A stretch of DNA of 64,000 nucleotides from Paraclostridium ghonii. Lineage in GTDB: Bacteria > Bacillota > Clostridia > Peptostreptococcales > Peptostreptococcaceae. The stretch lies in NCBI RefSeq assembly GCF_030815085.1, contig NZ_JAUSWG010000014.1. One strand, given 5' to 3'. Every line of letters starts with the position of its first letter. The stretch's first letter is position 1. The position numbers and the translations under genes were made by a program. A model generated the notes under the pieces. It was given only the letters and a program-made list of their open reading frames with translations, did no database searches and was not told the DNA's origin. Of the stretch, positions 17,760-26,877 are shown one piece after another.

Positions 17760-18398
17760 ATGGCAAATTTAGATTTTATATATAACCGCCAAAGCATAAG
17801 AAAATTTAAAAATACATCTATACCAAAAGAAGATATAATGGAACTTTTAAAGGCTGCTACATATGCACCATCTGGGAAAAATCAACAAAACTGGCACTTT
17901 GTAGTACTTCAAAATAAAGAGGTAATAAATGAAATGGCAGACATAGTAACTAAAAGCCATGAAAGAATAAGTGGACTAGCAAAAGCTGAAAAAGATAAAA
18001 AGATGCATATGAGTTTTATAAGCTACTATACGTGTTTTAAAAATGCTCCAGTTGTTGTATTAGTTTATGGATGTGAATATAAAATGATAGAGTATAAAAT
18101 ATTAAAAGAAAATGATGCACCAAAGGAAATTTTAGATGTATTGGTATCACCCCAATCAGGAGCTCAAAGTATAGGAGCAGCAGTTGAAAACTTCTTATTA
18201 GCAGCAACTGAAATGGGATACGGAAGTTGTTATATGACAGGACCTACTCATGCAAAAGTTGAAATAGAAAATCTTATAGGATTTGAAAAACCAGGATATG
18301 AGTTAATGTCAATGATAGCTTTAGGTGTTGCAGAGGATAATCAACCTTTACAACCTCCTAGAAAGGCATTAGAGGATGTTACTACATTCATAGATTAA
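17760..18398 (+). CDS. Nitroreductase family flavoprotein
   Basis: A 212-residue FMN-dependent oxidoreductase. The N terminus YNRQSIRKF and APSGKNQQNWHFVV are the classical FMN-binding nitroreductase signatures, and SIGAAVENFLLAATEMGYGSCYM forms the second FMN-contact region. Likely a homodimer that reduces nitro compounds, quinones or flavins with NAD(P)H; the natural substrate is unknown. It has its own consensus promoter and a long palindromic terminator. Confidence 0.92.
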   Translation: MANLDFIYNRQSIRKFKNTSIPKEDIMELLKAATYAPSGKNQQNWHFVVLQNKEVINEMADIVTKSHERISGLAKAEKDKKMHMSFISYYTCFKNAPVVVLVYGCEYKMIEYKILKENDAPKEILDVLVSPQSGAQSIGAAVENFLLAATEMGYGSCYMTGPTHAKVEIENLIGFEKPGYELMSMIALGVAEDNQPLQPPRKALEDVTTFID

Positions 18399-18426
18399 AA
18401 ATTTATTTAGAAAAGATCAAATTATT

Positions 18427-18484
18427 ACCTTTTTCATATAAAAAAGACTGTTTTTAATAACGGTCTTTTTTATATGAAAAAGGT
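18427..18484. terminator. Long perfect inverted repeat, terminator
   Basis: Arms 18427-18448 and 18463-18484 are perfect 22-base complements (ACCTTTTTCATATAAAAAAG and on, against its reverse complement) with a 14-base loop. The inner part ending in TCTTTTTT works as an intrinsic terminator in either direction. Confidence 0.8.
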
Positions 18485-18602
18485 CAGTTTTTGCATTAAA
18501 AAGTATTAAATATAAACATTTAATGACTAGTTTTTCAATTTGTATTGAATAAATAAATAGAAGGTGATACTTTAAAATAAAAAGGGTAAAAAGGAGGCTT
18601 TG

Positions 18603-19187
18603 ATGATAGAATCGCTCACCGACAGACTTGCGTCATTTCTTATACTAAATAATATAATTGACGCAGAGAAATCTTTAATATATAAAGATAAAATCAAATC
18701 TTTAATATTTCTAGGGATAAGTTTTGTAAGTGTGATATTAGTTGGGTTAATCTTTAGGAAAGTTACTCAAGGAATAATACTTTTAATATGCTATTTATTA
18801 ATAAGAGAATTTGCCTGTGGATATAAAGCTAATAATTACATTTTACGATTGGCCATGTTTATTGTGATATTTATTTTTACTATATACTCAAGTGATTATG
18901 ATGATTTAACAACGTATAGATCTCTAATTATTTTATTTACAGTATTAAGTTGGGTGTGTGTATACGTATTAGCACCAGTAGAAGATATAAGAAATAAAAT
19001 GAATTTTAAAAAGGTATTAAAGAACAAATTTATATCTAGGACAATGGCCACGATAATTACTTTTTTAACAATCATAGCTTTAAGGATAGAATATATAAAT
19101 GAATACGCAGCATTTACTTGTAGTGCTTTATATTGGAGTGCTGTTATGCTTATTCTAGGAACTATACAAAATTACATAGACAAATAA
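18603..19187 (+). CDS. AgrB-like membrane protein lacking the catalytic His/Cys
   Basis: A 194-residue polytopic protein of the AgrB (accessory gene regulator B) family, which normally cuts and cyclises the AgrD peptide. The conserved core RxxAGGxHAxxxxxC reads here REFACGYKANNYILR: the second Gly is Cys, the catalytic His is Lys, and the catalytic Cys seven residues on is Arg. It therefore cannot use the known mechanism. About five membrane helices are intact and the frame is undamaged, so it seems maintained. No agrD-like peptide gene or agrCA pair is seen within several hundred bases. The start ATG has AAGGAGG at optimal distance; a TTG directly upstream is less likely. Confidence 0.8.
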   Translation: MIESLTDRLASFLILNNIIDAEKSLIYKDKIKSLIFLGISFVSVILVGLIFRKVTQGIILLICYLLIREFACGYKANNYILRLAMFIVIFIFTIYSSDYDDLTTYRSLIILFTVLSWVCVYVLAPVEDIRNKMNFKKVLKNKFISRTMATIITFLTIIALRIEYINEYAAFTCSALYWSAVMLILGTIQNYIDK

Positions 19188-19194
19188 GTCAAAA

Positions 19195-19252
19195 TAAAAA
19201 ACATTTATAAGTATAGCTATATTTTAAAAGTCTTACTTATAGATGTTTTTTA
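19195..19252 (+). terminator. Intrinsic terminator after the AgrB-like gene
   Basis: AAAAAACATTTATAAGTA pairs imperfectly with TACTTATAGATGTTTTTT around a loop of about 20 bases, with T-rich sequence after it. Confidence 0.7.
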
Positions 19253-19364
19253 TTTTATAGAAAGCGCTTACTTATATATAAAGGTAGATAATATAGGCAA
19301 AGATACATTATATATAATAATTAAAAAAATATTGTAAAAACATAAAAATTTAAGAGGTGAATCT

Positions 19365-20408
19365 ATGAAAGTATTAAAGTATTTACTGATATTTATACCA
19401 ATAAGTATAATTGGAGAATTTATGAACTTAACACCTACAGTAATGTTTGTATTGGCAGCACTATCAATTATTCCTTTAGCTGGACTTATGGGCGAAGCTA
19501 CAGAAGAGATAGCTTTTTATACAGGGTCAAAGGTAGGGGGATTTTTAAATGCTACATTTGGGAATGCAACTGAACTTATAATTTCAATTTTTGCTTTAAA
19601 AGAAGGTCTATTTGATGTAGTTAAAGCATCTATAGCGGGATCTGTTATAGGGAATATATTACTTGTGCTTGGAGCTAGTATGCTATTTGGAGGATTAAAA
19701 CACAAAAACCAAACTTTTAATAAACAAGTTATAGAGGTATCATCAAGTATGCTTTTATTTGCAGCTATAGGGCTATGTATACCAGCTATCTTTACTTATA
19801 CAATAAGTCCTAGTTTACTAAATACAAAATATGAGGGATTGAGCATTATTGTAGCTATAATTATGTTTATAATATATATATTAAGTTTAGTATTTTCATT
19901 TTATACACATAAGGATATATACTCATCAGAACCTGAAGATGATGGACACGTTAAATGGTCACTTAAAAAATCTATATTTATTTTAGCAATAGCTACTATA
20001 TTAATAGCAATAGAAAGTGAATTTTTAATTAGTGGAGTAGATTCGTTAAGTGAAACATTAGGATTAAGCGAATTTTTTGTCGGCATAATAGTAATACCTA
20101 TAATAGGGAATGCAGCGGAACATTCAACTGCTGTTGTAATGGCTATTAAGAATAAAATGGATGTTGCTGTAGAAATTGCAATTGGGTCTAGTTTACAAAT
20201 AATATTGTTTGTTGCTCCTATATTAATCTTTTTAAGCTTACTATCTACTCCTATGAGCATTGTATTTAATTCATTTGAATTAGTTTCATTAATCGTTTCA
20301 GTTCTTATTGTAAATAGAGTAGCGAGTGATGGACAGTCAAATTGGTTAGAGGGAGTACAACTATTATCTGTGTATTTTATTATTGCCACAGGATTTTTCA
20401 TACTATAA
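19365..20408 (+). CDS. Calcium/proton antiporter, CaCA family
   Basis: A 347-residue Ca2+/H+ exchanger (ChaA/Cax type) with about 11 membrane helices. The two alpha repeats that form the ion site are clear: GEATEEIAFYTGSKVGGFLNATFGNATELIIS in the first half and GNAAEHSTAVVMAIKNKMDVAVEIAIGSSLQI in the second, each with the key glutamate. It exports calcium in exchange for protons. The start follows AGAGGTG. It stands alone between terminators, so it appears to be a single-gene unit. Confidence 0.93.
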   Translation: MKVLKYLLIFIPISIIGEFMNLTPTVMFVLAALSIIPLAGLMGEATEEIAFYTGSKVGGFLNATFGNATELIISIFALKEGLFDVVKASIAGSVIGNILLVLGASMLFGGLKHKNQTFNKQVIEVSSSMLLFAAIGLCIPAIFTYTISPSLLNTKYEGLSIIVAIIMFIIYILSLVFSFYTHKDIYSSEPEDDGHVKWSLKKSIFILAIATILIAIESEFLISGVDSLSETLGLSEFFVGIIVIPIIGNAAEHSTAVVMAIKNKMDVAVEIAIGSSLQIILFVAPILIFLSLLSTPMSIVFNSFELVSLIVSVLIVNRVASDGQSNWLEGVQLLSVYFIIATGFFIL

Positions 20409-20504
20409 CACATAAAAATAGGACTATATAAAAGGAGTATTCTATTTTGAAAAAGTGAAGTTTAAAAAGTTTACTGCATATTAAATTGATTATAACATGC
20501 AACA

Positions 20505-20532
20505 TTGACACTATATTTAAAACTAATATAAA
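20505..20532 (+). promoter_or_regulatory. Promoter of the two-component operon at 20601
   Basis: TTGACA (20505-20510) and TATAAA (20527-20532) are 16 bp apart, about 70 bases upstream of the response regulator start. Confidence 0.65.
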
Positions 20533-20600
20533 ATTAAGTAACTAAATTAAAAATAATATTTATGCTAACATAAGGTAAAAAGGCCAAAGGAGAGGAATAA

Positions 20601-21266
20601 ATGATGAATATATTAGTTGCTGATGACGATTTAAGAATATTAAGATTACTAAATGATTTCTTAAAATTAGAGGATTACAATATATATACAGCTGAGAATG
20701 GAAAAGAAGCAATTGAATTATTTGAAAAAGAAAATATATCATTAGCCATATTAGATATAATGATGCCTGTTGTAGATGGATGGGATGTATGTAAACATAT
20801 AAAATCAAAATCAGATATTCCAGTGCTTATATTGACAGCAAAAGACAGTGATGTAGATGAATTATTTGGATTTGATATAGGGGCAGATGAATATATTTAT
20901 AAACCATTTAATCCTAAATTGCTAATTGCTAGAATAAAGAATCTAATAAAAAGATACAATGCCTTAAAAGATAAGCAAATCTTTAGATATGGAAGCATAA
21001 GTCTTCAATTAAATAATAATGTAATAAAAGTTAAAGAAAAAGAAATAGAATTAACACCAAAAGAGTATGAGTTAATGTTAATATTTTTAAATAATGTGGG
21101 GATATCTTTTAAAAAAGAAAAATTACTAGACTTAGTATGGGGTTATGATTATTATGGAGATCCAAGAACCCTAGATACACATATTACTAGATTAAGAAAA
21201 AAATTAGGCGTTGAATCTGAACTAATTAAAACCAGAAGAGGTTTTGGATATGTTTTTGGTGACTAA
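20601..21266 (+). CDS. OmpR-family response regulator
   Basis: A 221-residue DNA-binding regulator. The receiver domain has VADDD at the N terminus, phospho-acceptor Asp52 (LAILDIMMP), the Thr of LTAKD and Lys in YKPF. The winged helix (about 125-220) shows LTPKEYELMLIFLNN and DTHITRLRKKL...RGFGYVF. The sensor kinase gene starts two bases after its stop, so they are co-translated partners. Eleven-bp-spaced TTGTAAC repeats before the genes at 22784 and 24002 are good candidates for its binding sites. Confidence 0.92.
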   Translation: MMNILVADDDLRILRLLNDFLKLEDYNIYTAENGKEAIELFEKENISLAILDIMMPVVDGWDVCKHIKSKSDIPVLILTAKDSDVDELFGFDIGADEYIYKPFNPKLLIARIKNLIKRYNALKDKQIFRYGSISLQLNNNVIKVKEKEIELTPKEYELMLIFLNNVGISFKKEKLLDLVWGYDYYGDPRTLDTHITRLRKKLGVESELIKTRRGFGYVFGD

Positions 21267-21267
21267 T

Positions 21268-22707
21268 ATGAGGTCTATAAAGAATAAATTATTAATTGGC
21301 ATAATTCTTATAAACTCAATGATGTTAATTGGGATATTAATTTTTACTTTTAATTTTAAAGATATATATATAACATATACAAGTTTGCAATTGGATAAGC
21401 TCTCAAATGAAATAAATACAATATTAAAAGAAAATATAGATGATACTACATTTAATGAACTTTTAAAATTAAGTGAAAGTAAGAATGTAAACTTAGATAT
21501 ATATAATAAAGAAGGAAATATAGTATTTAGAGATAGAGTTAGCATGCATAGCAACATGCCAGGCAAAATGAAAAATAAATATGAAATAGTAGATGAATAC
21601 TATATAAATAGAAACTTAACATCGTATATAATACATGAAAACTCAGAAAATATTGAATTTTTATCAACTATATCTAATACCGATGATAGCTTATACACTA
21701 TAGTGATTAAAACACCTATAAGTTCAATTGAGAATAGTATAAAAATAGCTTCTACTTTTTTAATTATTATTTTTATCCCTATAATAATTCTTTCTATAAT
21801 AATAGCTATAGTTTTCTCAAATAAATTTACAAAGCCTATAAGGAAATTAAATGAAGTTACTGATAAAATTTCAAATCTAGATTTTGATGAAAGAGTAGAT
21901 ATAAGAACTGATGATGAAATTGAAAAATTAGGAAAAAGTATAAATAAATTATCAGATAAAGTGTATATTACATTAAATGACTTGAAGTATAAAAATGATG
22001 AATTAGAAACACTGATTAAAAATAAAGAAAAGCAAGAGAAGATTAGAAAAGAATTTGTATCTAGTGTATCACATGAACTAAAGACTCCTATAACTGTTAT
22101 AAATGGATATGCTTTAGGTTTAAAAAGCAATGTAGCTAAAAGTTATGAAGATAGAATGTATTATATAGATGTAATATATGAAGAAAGTGAAAAAATGGGA
22201 ATGTTAGTTAAAGACTTGCTAGATTTATATAAATTAGAATCTAAGACTTTTAGTATTAGAAAAGAAAAATTAAATATAAAAGATTTAATAGTAGAAACTA
22301 TTAGAAACTTTGAAATAAAGATTGAGGAAAATAATATAAATATAAAATTATATATAGATGATATATTTGTATGTGCAGATAAAATAAGAATTCAACAAGT
22401 TTTATACAATTTTATAGACAATGCTATATATCATATGGATGATAGCGGGATTTTAAATATATCTACATATATGTATAAAGAAAATTTAAGAGTATCTATA
22501 TATAATAGTGGAAAAAATATAAAAGATGAACATTTAGATAAGATATGGGATTCTTTTATAAGAGTTAACAAGTCTAGAACATATAGCGATAATAGAATTG
22601 GATTAGGATTGTCCATTGTAAGGGAAATAATAAAACTTCATGAAGGGAAATGTGGAGCTTTCAATAAAAAAGAAGGTGTCGAATTTTGGTTTGAGTTGAA
22701 ATTATAA
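21268..22707 (+). CDS. Sensor histidine kinase, partner of the regulator at 20601
   Basis: A 479-residue kinase with transmembrane helices at about 7-27 and 155-180 flanking an extracellular sensor of some 125 residues, then HAMP (about 185-235), HisKA with His269 (VSSVSHELKTPITVI) and HATPase (NFIDNAIYHM, IGLGLSIVREI). The D box is weak (SIYNSGKNI instead of DNGxGI), as in some VanS/PhoR relatives. I chose the ATG at 21268, just after the regulator stop and behind GGTGA, because it places the first membrane helix at the N terminus. An upstream in-frame ATG at 21244 is possible. Confidence 0.88.
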   Translation: MRSIKNKLLIGIILINSMMLIGILIFTFNFKDIYITYTSLQLDKLSNEINTILKENIDDTTFNELLKLSESKNVNLDIYNKEGNIVFRDRVSMHSNMPGKMKNKYEIVDEYYINRNLTSYIIHENSENIEFLSTISNTDDSLYTIVIKTPISSIENSIKIASTFLIIIFIPIIILSIIIAIVFSNKFTKPIRKLNEVTDKISNLDFDERVDIRTDDEIEKLGKSINKLSDKVYITLNDLKYKNDELETLIKNKEKQEKIRKEFVSSVSHELKTPITVINGYALGLKSNVAKSYEDRMYYIDVIYEESEKMGMLVKDLLDLYKLESKTFSIRKEKLNIKDLIVETIRNFEIKIEENNINIKLYIDDIFVCADKIRIQQVLYNFIDNAIYHMDDSGILNISTYMYKENLRVSIYNSGKNIKDEHLDKIWDSFIRVNKSRTYSDNRIGLGLSIVREIIKLHEGKCGAFNKKEGVEFWFELKL

Positions 22708-22717
22708 AAAATTTGAT

Positions 22718-22735
22718 TTGTAACGAAGTTGTAAC
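22718..22735 (+). promoter_or_regulatory. Direct repeat TTGTAAC-N4-TTGTAAC (candidate regulator box)
   Basis: Two perfect copies of TTGTAAC begin at 22718 and 22729, one helical turn (11 bp) apart, the geometry used by OmpR/PhoB-type regulators. A TAATAT -10 candidate sits 15 bp downstream, so the box would replace a -35. The same repeat with the same spacing is at 23805-23822. Confidence 0.55.
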
Positions 22736-22783
22736 AATAGAAATTCATAATAATATTAAAGATAATTTATAGGAGGTATTTTT

Positions 22784-23197
22784 ATGAAATTAAAAAAAAT
22801 AATATTATCACTTAGTGTTATGTCGGCTATTGGCGTTGGATCTATGGGGGTCATAGCAAATGCAAATGAAAAAGTAGTTACAAATAATGAAACCAATTAT
22901 AGACAACAAAATAGACAAGAGTGCAGTCTAACAGATGAACAACAAAACCTTATAGAAAAAGGCTATAATGAGCTTACAGAAGATGAAAAAATAATATTTG
23001 ATAAATACTATAAACAATCAAAATCTAATTTGAGTCAGAATGAGCTTAATGAATGCTTTTCAATTCATGATAAGGTATATAAGTATTTAGGGGATGAATT
23101 TTTAGAAAATATAAAGCAAGAAAGATCTGAAAGATTAAATAATAAACATACTCAAAATGGAAAAGCCCAGGCAAGAGGAATATGTAAGCAACAATAA
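22784..23197 (+). CDS. Small secreted protein of unknown function
   Basis: A 137-residue exported protein. Residues 1-27 are a clear signal peptide (KLKKI then a hydrophobic stretch, cleavage near ANA-NE). The mature part is hydrophilic and rich in Gln, Asn, Glu and Lys, with a helical-looking LTDEQQNLIEKGYNELTEDEKIIFDKYY segment and three cysteines. No known domain is recognised. It lies 76 bases after the sensor kinase gene behind the TTGTAAC repeat box and ends in a terminator, so it is probably a target, and perhaps a feedback partner, of that two-component system. Confidence 0.7.
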   Translation: MKLKKIILSLSVMSAIGVGSMGVIANANEKVVTNNETNYRQQNRQECSLTDEQQNLIEKGYNELTEDEKIIFDKYYKQSKSNLSQNELNECFSIHDKVYKYLGDEFLENIKQERSERLNNKHTQNGKAQARGICKQQ

Positions 23198-23205
23198 AAG
23201 TTAAT

Positions 23206-23252
23206 ATAAATAAAAAATAAGGTTAGTTTTACTAACCTTATTTTTTATTTAT
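23206..23252. terminator. Intrinsic terminator after the secreted-protein gene
   Basis: Arms of about 21 bases (ATAAATAAAAAATAAGGTTAG and its complement) with a 5-base loop. The GGTTAG/CTAACC core and T-rich flank fit a terminator active in both directions. Confidence 0.85.
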
Positions 23253-23800
23253 ATTATAAAATGAAAACTATGTATTCTTATATATTGACAAATAAAAATT
23301 ATCGAAATCTGTATTTAACACTTACTTTAATATAGATAGAATCTATACTGAAATAATAGTAGATATATTATATTGAAAATTAAAACTTAAATCTGTATAA
23401 ATTAATCAAATAAATCAATAAAGAATTTTAATATAAACATATAAAGTAACTTGATTATAAAATTTGTCGAAATATAAAAACATAAAATTTGATTATTTAA
23501 GATATTCAATTAAAAAAATTTTAATGTAACTTTTATTAAATTAGTAAGCAAATTTAAAAAATATAATCATATAAAAAGAACTAGCTTATTAAATAAAAAA
23601 CAATAGTTACAAAAAAATTTATAATAGTTAAATTTAAAAAGCTAATTTAGCTATTATTTTAGCTAATTTTTGCAATGATTAATATAAAAAACAGGTAAAA
23701 AATAGCGTGAATTTAGATTATTACAAAAAAAAATAAAAAAAATTTAAGCAAAATTCAAATAGGTATGAATCCTTGAAATTGCAATAGATGAACCTTGTTA
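23253..23800. other. Extremely AT-rich gene-free stretch
   Basis: No credible coding frame with a ribosome binding site is seen. The stretch is almost entirely A and T with short dyads, for example AGCTAATTTAGCT and nearby repeats around 23640-23670. It probably serves as upstream promoter and leader DNA for the 3D-domain gene at 24002, but I see no known riboswitch. Confidence 0.4.
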
Positions 23801-23804
23801 ACAA

Positions 23805-23822
23805 TTGTAACTGTTTTGTAAC
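23805..23822 (+). promoter_or_regulatory. Direct repeat TTGTAAC-N4-TTGTAAC, second copy
   Basis: TTGTAAC begins at 23805 and again at 23816, 11 bp apart, exactly like the box at 22718-22735. It lies about 180 bases upstream of the 3D-domain gene. A further dyad GTTAC-N6-GTAAC follows near 23900. Confidence 0.5.
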
Positions 23823-24001
23823 CAAATTTACTTTTTTTGGGTTTTAGGTGTTTACAAAAACAAAAAATTGTATTAACATTAATAACAAGTTAAAAAAAGT
23901 TACGAAAAAGTAACAAACACAAACAATATGAATTTAAAAAGACATTAAGGTCAATAATATATAATTTTAAAAATTTTTATTTAATTGAATGGAGGAATTT
24001 T

Positions 24002-24988
24002 ATGAGTATGAATAAAAGAGCAAAGAAATCATTGGTATTAACATTAGGGTTAGTAGTTGGAGGAATGTATACTTCAACAAACAGCATATATGCTGCACAG
24101 AAAGAAATAGTTAAACCTGAAAAATTAAATGTAAGAAAAGGACCATCTACAGAAGATTCTAAAATAGGATCATTAGATAGGGGAATGGTTGTTGAAATAT
24201 TAGAAACAAGTAACGGATGGAATAAAGTTAAACTTTCAGATGGAAAAGAAGGTTGGGTAAGTGGAGATTACACTGCTAAAGAAAAAGGGACTGTAACAGC
24301 TAATGAGTTAAATGTAAGAAAAGGACCATCTGTAGAAGATGATAAAATAGGATCATTAGAAAAAGGAACAGCTATAGAAATATTAGAAGATCAAGATAAC
24401 TGGTATAAAGTGAAATTTGATGATAACACAGAAGGATGGATATCTGCAGATTATGTATTAACTGAATCACAAGCTAACGAGCAAGGTGAAAAAGTTGAAT
24501 CAAAAGAAAATACATCAGACAAAGCTACAAATGAAGCAGATCAAAAAAATGATACAGTTAATAAAGAAGCAAAATCTGAAGAAACAAACAATAAACAAGT
24601 AAACAATAAAGAAGTAAAATCTGAAGAAGTAGTATCAAACAAAAAACAAAACAATGATCAAAAAACTACTTCAAATGAATCATCAAAACCTGAAGAAAAA
24701 GCTTCATCAAATAATAACAAAGGAAGATTAATGACTGTGAATGCAAGTGCTTATTCAGGTCATGATATAACTGCTACAGGAACAACTCCTAGATGGGGAA
24801 CTATAGCCGTAGACCCTTCAGTTATACCTTATGGAACAAAGGTTTATATACCTAAATTTGATATGGTATTTACTGCAGAAGACTGTGGAGGAGCTATAAA
24901 GGGAAATAAAATAGATATATTTATGAACAGTGAATCAGACTGTGAAAACTTCGGAAGACAAAATTTAGAAATACAAATATTAGGATAA
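24002..24988 (+). CDS. Secreted SH3-SH3-3D domain cell-wall protein
   Basis: A 328-residue exported protein predicted to act on peptidoglycan. A signal peptide (1-32, cleavage near YAA-Q) is followed by two bacterial SH3 domains (about 36-92 and 98-155, each with LNVRKGPS and GW(V/I)S.DY), a low-complexity Asn/Lys/Glu/Ser linker (about 156-240), and a C-terminal 3D domain (about 243-328) with the Asp-bearing motifs DPSVIPYGTKVYIP and AEDCGGAIKGNKIDIF. The 3D domain is the lytic-transglycosylase-like fold of MltA, Rpf and YocH-type proteins. A TTGTAAC repeat box upstream suggests control by the two-component system at 20601. Confidence 0.9.
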   Translation: MSMNKRAKKSLVLTLGLVVGGMYTSTNSIYAAQKEIVKPEKLNVRKGPSTEDSKIGSLDRGMVVEILETSNGWNKVKLSDGKEGWVSGDYTAKEKGTVTANELNVRKGPSVEDDKIGSLEKGTAIEILEDQDNWYKVKFDDNTEGWISADYVLTESQANEQGEKVESKENTSDKATNEADQKNDTVNKEAKSEETNNKQVNNKEVKSEEVVSNKKQNNDQKTTSNESSKPEEKASSNNNKGRLMTVNASAYSGHDITATGTTPRWGTIAVDPSVIPYGTKVYIPKFDMVFTAEDCGGAIKGNKIDIFMNSESDCENFGRQNLEIQILG

Positions 24989-24995
24989 TAAAAGT

Positions 24996-25024
24996 AGAAG
25001 TCTCTTAAGAGGCTTCTTTTTTAT
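24996..25024 (+). terminator. Intrinsic terminator after the 3D-domain gene
   Basis: AGAAGTCTC pairs with GAGGCTTCT (one G-T pair) around loop TTAA, followed by T residues. Confidence 0.8.
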
Positions 25025-25519
25025 GTGCTTTAAAATCTATTTAAATAGATTTTAAAGTGTTTAGAGAGGCTAAAGGTATGTTATGGATTGAAAATATTAA
25101 ATAAAGCTAAAAATTAAGATTTGAAAGTTAGTAAAAAAATTAAAAAAATTGCACTAATGAATTTAATTTGAAGTATATTTTAGTGTGAAAAAATCAATGG
25201 AAATAATATTAATTTTGGAAAATAGATGAAATTTATTATCAATTGCTAATTTATCTAGTATTATATGGCATATTAATTTCTAAAGTATTCTGTTCTTACA
25301 ATTAATATATTTATCAGTTCAATAAGAGTATTAAAAAAGAAGAAAGTTTAAACTTTGTCCAAGTACTGAACCTATCTATATTATAGATAGGTTTTTGTGT
25401 ATATATAATATCCAGTATAAAAGGGAAAGATAAACAATATAGTCTCCATAATTTCTACATAATTACAATTTATAATTCATTAGGGAAAAAGACTATTTCC
25501 AAAGGAGGATAGTTATAAC
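25025..25519. other. Gene-free stretch with two palindromes
   Basis: No coding frame is supported. A palindrome TTTAAAATCTATTTAAATAG and on lies at about 25029-25056. AACCTATCTATA at 25369-25380 pairs with TATAGATAGGTT and is followed by TTTTGTG, which looks like a terminator and could end an unrecognised short transcript. The sequence before mgtE does not contain the conserved core of the Mg2+-sensing M-box. Confidence 0.4.
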
Positions 25520-26854
25520 ATGATTAAAAAAATAAATCAAATGATATCACAAGGACAAATGATACAGCTAAGTGAGTATTTACAAAATATTAATCCTGTT
25601 GATATATCAAAATTACTTATGGAGTTAAGTAGTAAGGACTTAATACTAACATTTAGACTATTACCAAAAGATAAAGCTGCTGAAGCTTTCTCTTATTTAG
25701 ATAAAGAATACCAAATGAAAATAATAGAAAAAATAACAGATAGTGAAGTCGAAGAAATAATAGAACAGTTATTTTTAGATGATACTGTTGACTTTATAGA
25801 AGAACTTCCATCAAATGTAGTAAAAAAGGTATTAAGAAACACTTCACAAGAAAAAAGAAATCTTATTAATCAATTTTTAAAATATGAGCAATATTCTGCA
25901 GGATCAATAATGACAATTGAATTTGTAGAATTGAAAGAGAATATGAATGTTAAAGATGCTATAGCTAGTATAAGACATACAAAATTAGATAAAGAGATAA
26001 TAGAGACATGCTTTGTAATTGATAAAAACAGAAAATTAAAGGGAAGTATATCTTTACAAGATTTAATTGTAAGTAGCGATGATACCTCTATATCAAAACT
26101 AACTGATACAAATATAGTGTTTACAACAACTACAGAAGATCAAGAGAAAGTAGCTACGTTATTTAAAGAATATGATTTAATATGCATGGCTGTAGTTGAT
26201 AAAGAAGATAGATTAGTAGGGATTATAACTGCTGATGATATTATAGATATTATAGAAAAAGAAAATACAGAGGATTTTCAAAAAATGGCAGCAATGAAGC
26301 CAAGTGAAGAACCTTATTTAAAGACACCTGTTTTAGAGCTAGCTAAACATAGAGTAATATGGCTTTTAGTTCTTATGATATCAGCAACAATAACTGGAAG
26401 TATAATCAAGAAGTTTGACGAAGTTATACAATCAGTTGTAATATTAGCGGCATTTATACCTATGCTTATGGATACGGGAGGAAATTCAGGATCTCAATCT
26501 GCAACATTAGTAATAAGAGGATTAGCATTAGGAGATATACAGATAAAAGATTATCTAAAAGTAATGTGGAAAGAATTTAGAGTAGGTTTAGTAGTTGCCT
26601 TCGTACTTGCAGTGGTTAATTTCCTAAGAATATACTTTTTAGAAAGCACAGATATAATGGTAACTTTAACTATATGTATTAGTTTATTTTTTACTGTAAT
26701 TATAGCTAAAGTTACAGGTAGTATATTACCTATAATTGCAAAAAAACTAAAGTTTGATCCGGCTATAATGGCTAGCCCTCTTATAACCACAATAGTAGAT
26801 ACATTTGCCCTAATTATATACTTTAGCTTAGCGAGAGTGTTTTTAGGTATATAA
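25520..26854 (+). CDS. mgtE: Magnesium transporter MgtE
   Basis: A 444-residue Mg2+ channel of the MgtE family. The N domain occupies about 1-125 (superhelix, LLPKDKAAEAFSYL), two CBS domains about 128-255 (SAGSIMTIEFVEL...GIITADDIIDII), then a plug helix and five membrane helices with the selectivity motif PMLMDTGGNSGSQSATLVIRGLALGDI. The cytoplasmic domains close the channel when Mg2+ is high. AAAGGAGGA precedes the ATG. The rodA/ftsW-type gene follows after 23 bases, so mgtE probably heads a four-gene operon. Confidence 0.96.
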   Translation: MIKKINQMISQGQMIQLSEYLQNINPVDISKLLMELSSKDLILTFRLLPKDKAAEAFSYLDKEYQMKIIEKITDSEVEEIIEQLFLDDTVDFIEELPSNVVKKVLRNTSQEKRNLINQFLKYEQYSAGSIMTIEFVELKENMNVKDAIASIRHTKLDKEIIETCFVIDKNRKLKGSISLQDLIVSSDDTSISKLTDTNIVFTTTTEDQEKVATLFKEYDLICMAVVDKEDRLVGIITADDIIDIIEKENTEDFQKMAAMKPSEEPYLKTPVLELAKHRVIWLLVLMISATITGSIIKKFDEVIQSVVILAAFIPMLMDTGGNSGSQSATLVIRGLALGDIQIKDYLKVMWKEFRVGLVVAFVLAVVNFLRIYFLESTDIMVTLTICISLFFTVIIAKVTGSILPIIAKKLKFDPAIMASPLITTIVDTFALIIYFSLARVFLGI

Positions 26855-26877
26855 GTATAATAGAGGAGATTGAGAAT

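Noticed and set aside
19188..19364. agrD-like peptide gene next to the AgrB homologue
   Set aside because: Neither this gap nor 18485-18602 holds a short frame with a ribosome binding site and a central Cys followed by an acidic tail.
22784..23197. Agr or other signalling peptide precursor
   Set aside because: The product is 137 residues with a standard signal peptide and no known cyclisation or double-glycine site.
23253..23800. CRISPR array or tandem repeats in the AT-rich stretch
   Set aside because: Similar short words recur, but there are no regularly spaced direct repeats with unique spacers.
25381..25519. Mg2+-sensing M-box riboswitch before mgtE
   Set aside because: The gap is too short after the terminator-like hairpin and none of the conserved M-box core is recognisable.
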